In this document: piece after piece, positions 38,536 through 47,382 of the stretch
Numbering within the stretch: the stretch's first letter is position 1
Layout of the letters: every line of letters begins with the position of its first letter
Assembly (NCBI GenBank): GCA_021731405.1
Contig: JAKFXN010000004.1
Location: 1 to 64,000, forward strand
Length of the DNA: 64,000 nucleotides
Origin: Candidatus Parcubacteria bacterium
GTDB taxonomy: Bacteria; Patescibacteria; Paceibacteria; UBA9973; UBA918
Reading direction: 5' to 3'
The notes under the pieces: model-generated
Told to the model about the DNA's origin: nothing
The model's input: the letters and a program-made list of their open reading frames with translations, nothing else
Databases searched by the model: none
Made by a program: the position numbers and the translations under genes

Positions 38536-38562
38536 AAAGCGCCCCTTACAAGGCGCTTTTTT
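38536..38562 (+). terminator. Terminator of the 38164-38514 ORFan
   Basis: AAAGCGCC/GGCGCTTT stem with T-run. Confidence 0.82.
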
Positions 38563-38634
38563 CGTAGGTGTTGAAAGCTCGACTATTCTTCTTCTGGGGC
38601 AGTGTATTATGTAGAGAAGCTTCTGATGTGTAAG

Positions 38635-38690
38635 GACAGAGAGCAGGGACTACGTATCGCGACTACGCAGTCCCCGCTCTCTGTCTTTTT
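38635..38690 (+). terminator. Long hairpin with T-run before the metzincin gene
   Basis: GACAGAGAGC pairs with GCTCTCTGTC, and GGGACT with AGTCCC inside, giving a stem of nearly 20 base pairs followed by TTTTTATTTTATTT. It is 40 bases before the metzincin ATG and may end upstream transcripts or act as a leader attenuator. Confidence 0.75.
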
Positions 38691-38728
38691 ATTTTATTTA
38701 AACGATATCTGGTATTATTTGAGATACT

Positions 38729-39673
38729 ATGCGTCCGCTATTTGGAATTTTAGCTCTGGTCGTCTTGCTCTTTGGGGTGAGTAATTGGTATGTAGAGACA
38801 GCCGCTATCTGCCCAGTACCTATTTCGTATCGTCTCGGGGATTTTGATGAACGTTTTTTGATTACAAAAGAAGAAGCTACTGAAGTTTTGGCGGATGCGG
38901 AGCGGGTCTGGGAGGAGGCTCTCGGACGGGACTTATTTGTGTACGAGGACGATTCAACCTTTGCGGTTAATTTTATTTTTGATGAACGACAACAGCTTGC
39001 TCGGACCGAAGAAGAGTGGCGCATGAATCTTGATAAGCAAGAACTTCTTAGTACTTCAGCCATAGAGCGAGTAAAGGCAGAGGGGGTTGTGTATCAAGCG
39101 CTCCAGGCTGATTATGAAGAAAAACGAACTGCCTATGAGACACGCTTATCTTCATACAATGAAGAAGTGGAGACTTATAATGCTGAAGGAGGAGCTCCAG
39201 AAGAAGAGTTTGAAGAGCTCGAGGAAGAGCAGGAGCAACTGAGTGATATTTTGCGGGAGCTTATGACTTTAGAAAAAGAACTCAACGCCAAAGCTGAAGG
39301 AATAAATAAGCTTGGTGAAGAAGGGAATGCTCTTATCGAAGCCTATAACGCCGAAGTATTAAAGTATAACGAGGTCTATGGAAATCGTGACTTGTATACA
39401 CAGGGAGATTTTCAGCGCGACCAAATAAACGTCTATAAATTTAGTGATACTACCGAACTCACCAAGGTGATTGCGCACGAATTTGGGCACGCGCTAGGCA
39501 TCGGTCACGTTGAAGGGGTTGAGTCAATCATGTACTATTTAATGGCAGAACAACCAGATACCATCATTCCGACTATTGAAGATCGAACTGCATTGGTGGA
39601 ACTCTGCGGAGATGGTACTGGGTTTTCTCATCAAGCCCGAAAAATTATTCGTTCCGCATTATCATTCTTATAA
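38729..39673 (+). CDS. Exported metzincin-type metalloprotease with coiled-coil insert
   Basis: 314 residues. An N-terminal helix anchor precedes a matrixin-like region. The zinc motif HEFGHALGIGH (His250) and the Met-turn SIMYYLM are complete. A coiled-coil insert of about 110 residues (roughly 105-215, Glu/Leu-rich) lies between the N-terminal strand region and the zinc helix, which is not usual in matrixins. It probably cleaves proteins outside the membrane. The SIMPL gene follows after 9 bases. Confidence 0.85.
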   Translation: MRPLFGILALVVLLFGVSNWYVETAAICPVPISYRLGDFDERFLITKEEATEVLADAERVWEEALGRDLFVYEDDSTFAVNFIFDERQQLARTEEEWRMNLDKQELLSTSAIERVKAEGVVYQALQADYEEKRTAYETRLSSYNEEVETYNAEGGAPEEEFEELEEEQEQLSDILRELMTLEKELNAKAEGINKLGEEGNALIEAYNAEVLKYNEVYGNRDLYTQGDFQRDQINVYKFSDTTELTKVIAHEFGHALGIGHVEGVESIMYYLMAEQPDTIIPTIEDRTALVELCGDGTGFSHQARKIIRSALSFL

Positions 39674-39682
39674 TAACTTTTT

Positions 39683-40471
39683 ATGGATAAAACTTTTTTT
39701 AGTTTCACATACAATCGTTTACTCACAACGTTGGCGCTCGTAACACTGGTTGCGGCTCTCGGGACCTACGCATACTACACACTCCAACAATCAAAATATA
39801 TCTACACCGGGCCAACCACTATCTCAATTACGGGAGAAGGAGAGGTGGTCGGAGTACCAGACATTGGCACCTTTAGTTTCTCAGTTACCGAAGCTGGGGC
39901 TGATGCTGCCGCTGCCCAAGCTGCTTCAGGAGCAAAGATTAATGATATCCTCGCCGCTCTTAAAGAGCAGGGGATTGAAGAGCGAGATATCAAGACCGAG
40001 TACTACAGCCTGTATCCAAAGTATAAGTATGAGACGGGAGTTTGTTTCCCAGGTTCGTATTGTCCGGGAGAGCAAGTACAGGATGGTTTTGAAGTAAATC
40101 AAACTATCGTGGTAAAGGTGCGTGACCTTACAAAAGCTGGCGCACTCCTTGCGCTTGCTGGAGAGAAGGGAGCAACAAACATCAGTGGTCTTTCATTTAC
40201 TATTGATGAGCCAGAAATACTGAAGGCTGAAGCGCGTACTCTTGCCATTGCCGACGCAAAAGCAAAAGCAGCGGTGCTCGCAGATGAGCTTGATGTTCGC
40301 TTGGTAAAGATGGTTGGATACTACGAAGATGAGTACGCAACTCCATATTATGACGCCCGTATGGGAGGAGACATGATGATGTCAGAACAGGCCGCCTACT
40401 CTGCACCGTCAGTGCCAACAGGAGAAAACACCACCACCAGTCGAGTCACTATTACCTACCAAGTTCGCTAG
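39683..40471 (+). CDS. SIMPL (DUF541) domain protein
   Basis: 262 residues with an N-terminal membrane helix and a SIMPL domain (ISITGEGEVVGVPDIGTFSF, then IKTEYYSLYPKY and ALAIADAKAKAAVLADEL-like). Family members are periplasmic or surface proteins often linked to oxidative stress, of unclear mechanism. There is a Cys pair at VCFPGSYCPG. It is second gene of a pair with the metzincin. Confidence 0.85.
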   Translation: MDKTFFSFTYNRLLTTLALVTLVAALGTYAYYTLQQSKYIYTGPTTISITGEGEVVGVPDIGTFSFSVTEAGADAAAAQAASGAKINDILAALKEQGIEERDIKTEYYSLYPKYKYETGVCFPGSYCPGEQVQDGFEVNQTIVVKVRDLTKAGALLALAGEKGATNISGLSFTIDEPEILKAEARTLAIADAKAKAAVLADELDVRLVKMVGYYEDEYATPYYDARMGGDMMMSEQAAYSAPSVPTGENTTTSRVTITYQVR

Positions 40472-40483
40472 GGAAGGATTAAT

Positions 40484-40526
40484 GCACTATGAAAAAGCGC
40501 CCCATTAGGGCGTTTTTTCGTAGTGC
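40484..40526 (+). terminator. Terminator of the metzincin-SIMPL pair
   Basis: GCACTA...TAGTGC outer arms with GCGCCC/GGGCG and an A/T-run stem inside; one long hairpin of about 43 bases. Confidence 0.8.
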
Positions 40527-40614
40527 AGACACACACTTTGACTTTAGAGTAATCTCAGGTATAATGAGAGGTAATCCGCCCTAGAGGCGTTTTTATTTTG
40601 GTTAATTAATATCT

Positions 40615-40806
40615 ATGAGCAATCTAAGCAATTACTTCAAAGCCACTTTGGCAGAAATGAAGCAAGTATCTTGGCCGAGTCAACGCCAAGCGTTTCTCTA
40701 TACCTTCTTGGTGATTACCATCTCTGTATTGGTAGCGCTTTTCTTGAGTGCGTTTGATTATCTCTTCAGTCTTGGGATTGATGCTATTGTTAGTAGTAAC
40801 ATATAA
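40615..40806 (+). CDS. secE: Preprotein translocase subunit SecE
   Basis: 63 residues: amphipathic cytoplasmic helix with AEMKQVSWPSQRQA, the SecE signature, and one membrane helix. The bacterial single-helix form. It precedes nusG by 10 bases, the standard order. Confidence 0.94.
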   Translation: MSNLSNYFKATLAEMKQVSWPSQRQAFLYTFLVITISVLVALFLSAFDYLFSLGIDAIVSSNI

Positions 40807-40816
40807 ATAATCTACT

Positions 40817-41362
40817 ATGGCTAAACAACACAGCACGGGAGAGCGGCATTGGTACGCTATCCATACATACTCAGGGTATGAAAATGCGGTTACTCGAAAC
40901 CTCAAGCAGCGTATTGACTCACTTGGCATGAATGACAAAATTTTTAGTGTCGTTGTACCAACTGAAAAAAAGATTCGCGTGAAGGGAGGAAAGCGAGTAA
41001 TGGAAGAAGAGCGAATTTACCCAGGATACGTACTGGTAGAAATGATTGTAGACGATGAGTCTTGGTATGTAGTTCGAAACACTCCACGCGTAACTGGTTT
41101 CGTAGGAAGTGGTACCCAACCAGTACCGCTCACTGAAGCTGAGTACAGCGCTCTGATGAAGCAAATGTCGACTGATGAGGTAAAGCACAAGCTTGACCTT
41201 ACTCCAGGCGATATCATCACCATTGTGGATGGGCCGTTCAAGGAACTAGAAGGAAAGGTAGGAGAAGTAGACGAGAAGAGCGGAAAGGTGAAGGTATTGG
41301 TGTCTATGTTTGGACGCGAAACGCCCGTTGAGCTCGACTTCCTCCAAGTTAAAAAAGTCTAA
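40817..41362 (+). CDS. nusG: Transcription antitermination factor NusG
   Basis: 181 residues: N-terminal NGN domain (HWYAIHTYSGYENAVTRNL, IYPGYVLVEM, VRNTPRVTGFVG) and C-terminal KOW domain (DIITIVDGPFKELEGKVGEV). It links RNA polymerase to the ribosome. Between nusG and rplK there is a strong hairpin, so rplK may need its own promoter. Confidence 0.95.
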   Translation: MAKQHSTGERHWYAIHTYSGYENAVTRNLKQRIDSLGMNDKIFSVVVPTEKKIRVKGGKRVMEEERIYPGYVLVEMIVDDESWYVVRNTPRVTGFVGSGTQPVPLTEAEYSALMKQMSTDEVKHKLDLTPGDIITIVDGPFKELEGKVGEVDEKSGKVKVLVSMFGRETPVELDFLQVKKV

Positions 41363-41390
41363 TATCACGGCATCTACGTCGTCAGACTAC

Positions 41391-41437
41391 AGAAAAAGGG
41401 CCTCGTCGTACGACATGTACGCCTCGGCCCTTTTTCT
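41391..41437 (+). terminator. Terminator between nusG and rplK
   Basis: AGAAAAAGGGCC pairs with GGCCCTTTTTCT across a 23-base loop that itself holds GTCGTACGAC. T-rich 3' side. Confidence 0.8.
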
Positions 41438-41595
41438 TTGTCTTCCTCGTATCTACCGTAATCTTAGACTTTTTACTGTAACGAAGCGGCCTTTTCTCTT
41501 GCAAAACAGGGTTTTTTCTTGTACGATACGCAGGCTTCAAAGGTCGGCTTGGTTATGGAACAAGCCTACTTTCAACATTAATCCATATACACAAC

Positions 41596-42018
41596 ATGGC
41601 TAAAAAATTAGTAAAGAAAATCAAAGTTCAGGCCACTGGTGGTAAAGCTACACCAGCTCCACCTTTAGGTCCGGTTCTTGGACAGGCAGGTATCAATATC
41701 GGAGAGTTCGTTAACCAGTTTAACGAGCAGACACGTGACCGAATGGGTCAGGTGGTACCGGTAGAGCTTTCAGTCTTTGATGACCGAACATTTACGTTCA
41801 TCACAAAGGTTTCTCCAATGTCACGACTTATCTTGAAGAAGATTGGAAAGGACAAGGGTTCAAGTAAGAATGCTACTCAAAAGGTAGGAAAGCTTACTCA
41901 AGCTCAAGTACGAGAAATCGCTGAAGAAAAGATGGCTGACCTCAACGCCGCTTCAATCGAAGCTGCAATGAAGACAGTAGCGGGTACTGCTCGCTCAATG
42001 GGTATTGATGTGGAATAA
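41596..42018 (+). CDS. rplK: Ribosomal protein L11
   Basis: 140 residues with the L11 signature: KIKVQATGGKATPAPPLGPV, LGQAGINIGEFVNQFNEQT, and the C-terminal rRNA-binding domain ending ARSMGIDVE. It is normally followed by rplA; here a terminator and folate genes follow. One large Parcubacteria group is reported to lack L1, which would agree. No SD. Confidence 0.96.
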   Translation: MAKKLVKKIKVQATGGKATPAPPLGPVLGQAGINIGEFVNQFNEQTRDRMGQVVPVELSVFDDRTFTFITKVSPMSRLILKKIGKDKGSSKNATQKVGKLTQAQVREIAEEKMADLNAASIEAAMKTVAGTARSMGIDVE

Positions 42019-42033
42019 ATCCATTCAATAAAA

Positions 42034-42067
42034 ACAAAAGGCGCCAGCTATACTGGCGCCTTTTGTT
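42034..42067 (+). terminator. Terminator of rplK
   Basis: ACAAAAGGCGCCAG and its complement around CTATA with T-run. Confidence 0.88.
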
Positions 42068-42083
42068 TTGTTACTATACCTTC

Positions 42084-42800
42084 ATGCAATTTATCCCCGT
42101 TAAAACCAGAATCCTTACTCCACCCAAAGACGACCTCTACCAAGTACTCGATGAGTCTTTACCTGTCCTGCATGAAGGGGATGTGGTGCTTGTGAGTTCT
42201 AAGGTTGTGGCTATCCACCAAGGGCGCTGTGTACCAATTGAGGGAAGTAACAAAACCGCTTTGATTGAAAAAGAGGCAGATTTTATTGTGCCAAGACCAT
42301 ACTGGCCGGCACCGCTGGCGGTCGCGCACCACGCCTTCTTGGGCGCGGCTGGGATTGATGAAAGTAACGGGGCGGGGCACTACGTACTTTTACCTGAAAA
42401 TATTTTTGAGATAGCGGAAGAAATCTATACTCACCTTAAGAAGAAGTACGCTCTGCAAAATCTAGGTGTCATTATTACCGATAGCCACTCCAGCTTGTTT
42501 CGCTACGGAGCAACGGGCGTAGCTTTGTCTTGGCACGGATTCAATCCCGTAGAAGATCATCGGGGGAGACCAGACCTTTTTGGGCGTGAGATTCAATATG
42601 AACGCTCAAACCTTGCTGATGGTTTAGCTTCAGGTGCGGTTGTAGTGTCAGGAGAAGTAGATGAGTGTATACCGGTTGTGATTGCCCGAGACATTCCGCG
42701 AATTGTCTTTACCGAAGCAAACACAAAAGCAGACCTGCTTGTACCCTACGCTGAAGATACCTTTCGTGTCCTGTACCAAGACTTTTTACCTAAGGACTAA
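42084..42800 (+). CDS. CofE-like gamma-glutamyl ligase, putative folate ligase
   Basis: 238 residues of the F420-0:gamma-glutamyl ligase fold: VVLVSSKVVAIHQGR near the start, ITDSHSSLFRYGATGVAL in the middle, then EDHRGRPDLFG. Related proteins in organisms without F420 are annotated as putative folate metabolism gamma-glutamate ligases, and this gene lies by folA, thyA and glyA. It may add glutamate to folate. The last 4 bases overlap the end of folA on the other strand. Confidence 0.82.
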   Translation: MQFIPVKTRILTPPKDDLYQVLDESLPVLHEGDVVLVSSKVVAIHQGRCVPIEGSNKTALIEKEADFIVPRPYWPAPLAVAHHAFLGAAGIDESNGAGHYVLLPENIFEIAEEIYTHLKKKYALQNLGVIITDSHSSLFRYGATGVALSWHGFNPVEDHRGRPDLFGREIQYERSNLADGLASGAVVVSGEVDECIPVVIARDIPRIVFTEANTKADLLVPYAEDTFRVLYQDFLPKD

Positions 42801-43318
42801 GCCTCTTTGCGTTTGTAGTCTACCCATTCAAAAGAGATACCTTCGTGGGTCTGTACTCCGTGTCTAGCTGTCTCAATAAAATGTTCGACAAATTCTGGGA
42901 AAAAAGAATCACCAACCGCCTCATTGTCGACCAATGTTAAGTGCATGCGTGATACATAGGGCATGGCCGCGTTGTATATTTCAGCTCCGCCACCAATGTG
43001 GATTTCACTTGGGTTTTCACGTTCAGCTATCGCAAACGCAGCTTCAAGCGAGCCAGCAGTCTCGGCCCCAGGAACTGCATATTCAGGATTGCGGGTTACA
43101 ACAATATTTATTCTCCCAGGGAGAGGTTTACCAAGGATGGCTAAAATAGATTCAAAGGTCTTTCTACCCATAATTATTGGGTGACCGTGTGTTAAGACCT
43201 TAAATCGTTTAAGGTCTTCTGGAATGTGCCACAAAAGCTTGTTTTGGTAGCCAATAGCACGATCCTTTTTGCTTAAAGCAGCAACAATAACTACTGGTAC
43301 TTTTGGAAAATGCATCAT
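42797..43318 (-). CDS. folA: Dihydrofolate reductase
   Basis: 173 residues from the ATG at 43318. Core motifs: AIGYQNKLLWHIPEDLKRF (active site), IIMGRKTFESI, and IHIGGGAEIYNAAMP. It reduces dihydrofolate made by ThyA. It is convergent with the CofE-like gene and divergent from the CYTH gene. Confidence 0.94.
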   Translation of the reverse strand: MMHFPKVPVVIVAALSKKDRAIGYQNKLLWHIPEDLKRFKVLTHGHPIIMGRKTFESILAILGKPLPGRINIVVTRNPEYAVPGAETAGSLEAAFAIAERENPSEIHIGGGAEIYNAAMPYVSRMHLTLVDNEAVGDSFFPEFVEHFIETARHGVQTHEGISFEWVDYKRKEA

Positions 43319-43392
43319 ATGTGCATTATACAACAGGCTGGTGGACTTGTCGTTTGGCGCTGACTGCGTCTCTCCAGTATAATTAAGTAACT

Positions 43393-44067
43393 ATGGCACA
43401 CTACGAAATTGAAATTAAAAGTTTACTCGGAGAAAAGGCCGTAGCCGATGCGCTTATTGAAAAAATGAAGGCAATTGACCCCGCGCTTACGGTCACTGGT
43501 ACCAATAAACAGCTCAACCATTATTTTATTGATGGTGATGTAGAGATGCTCAGAACACTCCTTCTCCCATTTCTTTCAGAGCAACAAGAACAAATGTTTC
43601 GTGAAATTTTGGAAAAAGGTAAAGATTTTTCAATTCGTAGTCGACAAAAAGATGACCAAGTACTTTTGGTTATCAAAGCAGCGCTTGATGGGGGAACAAG
43701 CGCCAACGCTGTTTCTCGCTTGGAGTTTGAAGAAGCGATGCCAATTACACTCCCTGAACTAGATGCCTTTTTGGAAGCAGCTGGTTTTACCTGCCAAGCT
43801 AAATGGTCTCGCGAGCGCGTGGAATATGCATACAAAGACATCACTGTGTGCCTTGATAAAAACGCTGGCTACGGCTACCTCGCTGAGTTTGAGACAGTAA
43901 CCAAAGATGAGTCTGACTTACCGGCAGTACGCGCACGACTTGAAGAGTGTATGAAAGAGCTCGGTGTCTCAGAACTTCCACAAGATAGACTCGCTCGAAT
44001 GTTTGCACACTACAACGAAAGTTGGCCAGAGTACTATGGTACCGACAAAGTGTTTACCCTACAATAA
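43393..44067 (+). CDS. CYTH-domain protein
   Basis: 224 residues with the ExExK motif near the start (HYEIEIKSLL) and alternating Glu, Arg and Lys in a likely tunnel fold (FSIRSRQKD, LLVIKAA, RLEFEEAM). CYTH enzymes act on triphosphates, such as thiamine triphosphate or ATP to cAMP. It is longer than the minimal domain, with a loop at about residues 40-70. It is 7 bases upstream of dcd. Confidence 0.85.
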   Translation: MAHYEIEIKSLLGEKAVADALIEKMKAIDPALTVTGTNKQLNHYFIDGDVEMLRTLLLPFLSEQQEQMFREILEKGKDFSIRSRQKDDQVLLVIKAALDGGTSANAVSRLEFEEAMPITLPELDAFLEAAGFTCQAKWSRERVEYAYKDITVCLDKNAGYGYLAEFETVTKDESDLPAVRARLEECMKELGVSELPQDRLARMFAHYNESWPEYYGTDKVFTLQ

Positions 44068-44074
44068 TTTTTTT

Positions 44075-44623
44075 ATGTTTTTGTCTGATGTTGATATCAA
44101 AAAAGGAGTCGAGAGCGGTGCGCTTACCATTGAACCTTTTAATATAAAGCAGCTTCAGCTTGCAAGTTATGACGTAACTCTCGGCAATGAGTTTGAGGTG
44201 GTAGATAGACATCAGATTGGTGCGTCAGATCCCGCAAGGAAGATTTATCCAGCTACCAGAAAGCTCGTCGTGCCTGATGATGGAGAGTTCGTGCTTCATC
44301 CGGGAGAAAATGTACTTGGAAAGCAGCGAGAGTTTATTGGGGTTGATAACGAACACCTTATCTTACTTTCAGGGAAAAGTAGCTTGGCGCGCATTGGCTT
44401 GGTGGTCCACAACACCGCTATGCTTTTTAATCCTGGTCATCACTTTTATCCAACCTTTGAGCTTGTGAACGCTAGCAGTATCCCAATTATCCTTAGGCCG
44501 GGCATGCAGGTAGCTCAGATACTCTTTGCCAAGCTCACCTCAGCCACGAGTAAGTCGTACGACGAAGTAGGGCGATACGACGGAGAGAATTCAAATCATT
44601 TTGCCGAAGCTAAAAATAAGTAA
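44075..44623 (+). CDS. dcd: dCTP deaminase
   Basis: 182 residues. QLASYDVTLGNEF near the start, then GKSSLARIGLVVHNTAM and a catalytic Glu in YPTFELVNAS. It deaminates dCTP to dUTP, feeding thymidylate synthesis; some relatives also cleave dUTP. ATG 44075 is chosen; longer in-frame starts lie inside the CYTH gene. thyA follows after 6 bases. Confidence 0.9.
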   Translation: MFLSDVDIKKGVESGALTIEPFNIKQLQLASYDVTLGNEFEVVDRHQIGASDPARKIYPATRKLVVPDDGEFVLHPGENVLGKQREFIGVDNEHLILLSGKSSLARIGLVVHNTAMLFNPGHHFYPTFELVNASSIPIILRPGMQVAQILFAKLTSATSKSYDEVGRYDGENSNHFAEAKNK

Positions 44624-44629
44624 TACACC

Positions 44630-45640
44630 ATGTCAAAAAAACACCCTGAATACCAATATTTGGATTTGATGCAAGACATTTTAGATAATGGAGCTGATAA
44701 GCCGTTGTTTTTTAATCAGGTGGTACTTGATGAGTATGCAAGCAAAGGGGAACAGCCACCATTTATCCGTTCAGTTTTTGGTCGCCAAATTCGCTTTGAT
44801 TTAAGTGAAGGCTTTCCACTCCTTACAACCAAAAAAACTTTTTGGCGCGGTATTACCACGGAGCTTTTGTGGTTTCTCTCTGGAAGTTCGAACATAAAAC
44901 CGCTTGTAGATAGCAATAATCATATCTGGGATGAATGGGCTTGGAAGCATTACCATATGTGGGCAACTGAGCATGCTCCAGATGAGGATATGACCCAAGA
45001 TGAGTTCATTGCTAGGCTCGTGAGCCTACCTGCAGAAGATCCTTTTGTAGTTAAGTGGGGAGATATCATTACTATCTACGGTCGCATGTGGCGACGTTGG
45101 TCTGCAAAAGATGGTCGAGAGATTGACCAGCTGGCGTGGGTGATTGAGGGTCTTAAGAAACGACCTGAGCGGAAGTCATATGTAGTGAGTGCTTGGAATC
45201 CAGATTTTATTTATGAAATGGCTTCGGAAGGTCAGCATTCACAGGTGCCGCCGTTTTGTCACACCATGTTCCAATTTCAAGTAGCTAATGGAAAGCTTAA
45301 CCTTGGTTTATATCAGCGTTCAGGGGATCTGTTTTTAGGTGTACCTTTTAACATTGCTAGTTATGCGCTCTTACTCCAAATGGTTTCGCAAGTAGTTGGT
45401 ATTCCACCTGGAGAATTCGTACATAGTTTTGGTGATGTGCATATTTACTCAAATCACTTTGATCAAGTAAAAGAACAGCTGACTCGTGAGCCAATGCCGT
45501 TCCCGACTGTGAAGTTAAATCCGGCGATTACCAATATTGACGACTTTACACTAGAAGACATTGAGTTGGTTGATTACCAGTCACATCCTGGACTTAAGGC
45601 TCCAATCGCCAATATCGGTGGTTTTATCCAGAAAAAATAA
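44630..45640 (+). CDS. thyA: Thymidylate synthase ThyA
   Basis: 336 residues. Catalytic Cys210 in PPFCHTMFQF, phosphate-binding YQRSGDLFLGVPFNIA, and YSNHFDQ are all present. An insert of about 50 residues after WKHYHMW, typical of longer ThyA proteins, is present. The C-terminus extends past the usual end to IANIGGFIQKK. It makes dTMP from dUMP with methylene-THF supplied by GlyA. Confidence 0.94.
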   Translation: MSKKHPEYQYLDLMQDILDNGADKPLFFNQVVLDEYASKGEQPPFIRSVFGRQIRFDLSEGFPLLTTKKTFWRGITTELLWFLSGSSNIKPLVDSNNHIWDEWAWKHYHMWATEHAPDEDMTQDEFIARLVSLPAEDPFVVKWGDIITIYGRMWRRWSAKDGREIDQLAWVIEGLKKRPERKSYVVSAWNPDFIYEMASEGQHSQVPPFCHTMFQFQVANGKLNLGLYQRSGDLFLGVPFNIASYALLLQMVSQVVGIPPGEFVHSFGDVHIYSNHFDQVKEQLTREPMPFPTVKLNPAITNIDDFTLEDIELVDYQSHPGLKAPIANIGGFIQKK

Positions 45641-45733
45641 AAGGTATACTTACCCTACTAATTTATTCACACCATGATCTAAGTTCACTCGTTCATTTAC
45701 CGATATCTTTACTAAGTTATTTTCTATTTCAAC

Positions 45734-47002
45734 ATGAACGAGTACCAATTCATAAAAGACCAAGATGAAGAACTTTACGCGACATTAGTCGGCGAAGAGG
45801 AGCGGGAGCGTAAAGGAGTGGAGCTTATCCCAAGTGAGAACTACGTCTCTAAGGCTGTGCGTGAAGCCAATGGTTCTGTGTTTACCAACAAGTACTCAGA
45901 AGGCTACCCAGGCAAACGCTACTACGGCGGACAAAAATATACTGATCTGATGGAGACTATCGCTATCGAGCGAGCCAAGAAATTATTTAACGCGAAGTAT
46001 GCGAACGTACAACCACTTGGTGGCGCAGCCGCCAATGTCGCAATGTACTTTGCGCTTATGGAGCCGGGGGACACGGTCTTAGGAATGGATCTGTCCCATG
46101 GAGGACACTTGACCCACGGACATCCTACTACCGCCATCAACAAAGTATTCAACTTTGTGCGCTACAAGATGAAGGACGTTGATACGGGAGAAATAGACTT
46201 TGAAGAACTACGGCGTGTGGCGCTTGAACACAAACCAAAAATTATCTTGGCTGGGTTCTCAGCGTACAGTCGCGAGCTCGATTACAGCAAGTTTGTGGAG
46301 ATTGCCAAAGAAGTAGGGGCAATTACGGTGGCTGACGTAGCGCATATCGCGGGACTGATTGCGGGCGGTGTGGCGAAAAATCCTTTTGACGCTGGTTTTG
46401 ATGTTATGACTACGACGACTCACAAGACGCTACGTGGTCCACGTGGCGGAATGATTTTGGTTCGTGAAAGTGAGGAGCTCGCAAAGAAGATAAACAAAGC
46501 GGTATTTCCAGGTATGCAGGGAGGTCCGCATATGCATATTATTGCCGCTAAGGCGGTATCTTTTGGTGAAGCCCTTCATCCAAACTTCAAGGTGTACGCT
46601 GCTCAGATTTTAAAAAACGCTAAAGCCATGGAGAAAGTATTTAAGGACGCAAACGTACGGCTACTCTGCGGCGGTACCGACAATCACTTACTCCTAGCAG
46701 ACGTGTACGGCTCACTTGGTATCACTGGACAAGAAGCTGAGACAGTCCTTGATGAAGTGGGAATCACACTCAATAAAAATATGATTGCTGACGAGACTCG
46801 TACTGCTATGGATCCGTCCGGTATTCGCTTTGGTACGCCAGCTATGACTACGAGGGGAATGAAAGAAGGGGATGCGGCAACACTCGCTTCAATCATGCTT
46901 GAGACTATGGCTGCTAAAGATGATTCAGCCAAAAAACTCGAACTGCAAAAGACCGTACAAGCACTCTGTGAAGCCTTCCCAGTCCCCGAAAAGTTTGTGT
47001 AG
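45734..47002 (+). CDS. glyA: Serine hydroxymethyltransferase
   Basis: 422 residues with GVELIPSENYVS, the PLP lysine (Lys231) in TTTTHKTLRGPRGG, and EGYPGKRYYGG. It converts serine and THF to glycine and methylene-THF. It is 93 bases after thyA, which completes a thymidylate cycle with folA. Ends at a strong terminator. Confidence 0.96.
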   Translation: MNEYQFIKDQDEELYATLVGEEERERKGVELIPSENYVSKAVREANGSVFTNKYSEGYPGKRYYGGQKYTDLMETIAIERAKKLFNAKYANVQPLGGAAANVAMYFALMEPGDTVLGMDLSHGGHLTHGHPTTAINKVFNFVRYKMKDVDTGEIDFEELRRVALEHKPKIILAGFSAYSRELDYSKFVEIAKEVGAITVADVAHIAGLIAGGVAKNPFDAGFDVMTTTTHKTLRGPRGGMILVRESEELAKKINKAVFPGMQGGPHMHIIAAKAVSFGEALHPNFKVYAAQILKNAKAMEKVFKDANVRLLCGGTDNHLLLADVYGSLGITGQEAETVLDEVGITLNKNMIADETRTAMDPSGIRFGTPAMTTRGMKEGDAATLASIMLETMAAKDDSAKKLELQKTVQALCEAFPVPEKFV

Positions 47003-47014
47003 AGGAGGACTGAT

Positions 47015-47046
47015 AAAAACCTGCCAACCTAGTTGGCAGGTTTTTT
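47015..47046 (+). terminator. Terminator of glyA
   Basis: AAAAACCTGCCAAC/TTGGCAGGTTTTTT stem with T-run, 12 bases after the stop. Confidence 0.9.
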
Positions 47047-47066
47047 AGTTGTGCTAAAATTACTTT

Positions 47067-47156
47067 GGAGCGGCGGGGTTGACCACCATCCCAATGTTCC
47101 AAAATGGTTACCTCTATAGGTTTTGCCCCAGTGTTGAAAAACACTGGGGCGTTTTT
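47067..47156 (+). ncRNA. Small RNA-like unit 1
   Basis: TTGGCA and TAAAAT spaced 16 bases lie just upstream (the -35 overlaps the glyA terminator). About 58 bases follow with GGCGGGGTTGACCACCATCCC, then a terminator hairpin GCCCCAGTGTT/AACACTGGGGC and T-run. No plausible ORF. First of three tandem promoter-hairpin units. Confidence 0.45.
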
Positions 47157-47194
47157 ATATAAAAAGAAGCCCAGGCTCGGGGCGCAAGAGAGTA

Positions 47195-47223
47195 TTGCAA
47201 AAAGCATAATTATGTGCTATAGT
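47195..47223 (+). promoter_or_regulatory. Promoter of small RNA-like unit 2
   Basis: TTGCAA and TATAGT spaced by 17 bases. Confidence 0.65.
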
Positions 47224-47229
47224 AATAAA

Positions 47230-47320
47230 TGGAAGTTGCCAGACTTTCCTCCTCCCCAGCGGTGCAGAAAAGACCCTGTTGAAGCCTTATGTGTCATCCG
47301 ACACGTGAGGCTTCTTTTTT
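47230..47320 (+). ncRNA. Small RNA-like unit 2
   Basis: Starts after a good promoter and ends at a terminator hairpin with GAAGCCT/AGGCTTC stem, internal TGTGTCATCCGACACG hairpin and six T. An 18-codon frame with ATG at 47229 lacks an SD. The AGCGG...AAAGAC segment and the GTCA-x-CGAC loop recur in unit 3. Confidence 0.5.
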
Positions 47321-47328
47321 GGTTTCTA

Positions 47329-47362
47329 AAACCACTTTGCAAGGTACCTTGCAAAGTGGTTT
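47329..47362. repeat. Perfect 34-base palindrome
   Basis: AAACCACTTTGCAAGG-TA-CCTTGCAAAGTGGTTT reads identically on both strands. It includes the TTGCAA that would be the -35 of unit 3, so it may be an operator or a double terminator. Confidence 0.8.
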
Positions 47363-47382
47363 ATTTGTGTTATTGTGTGGCT

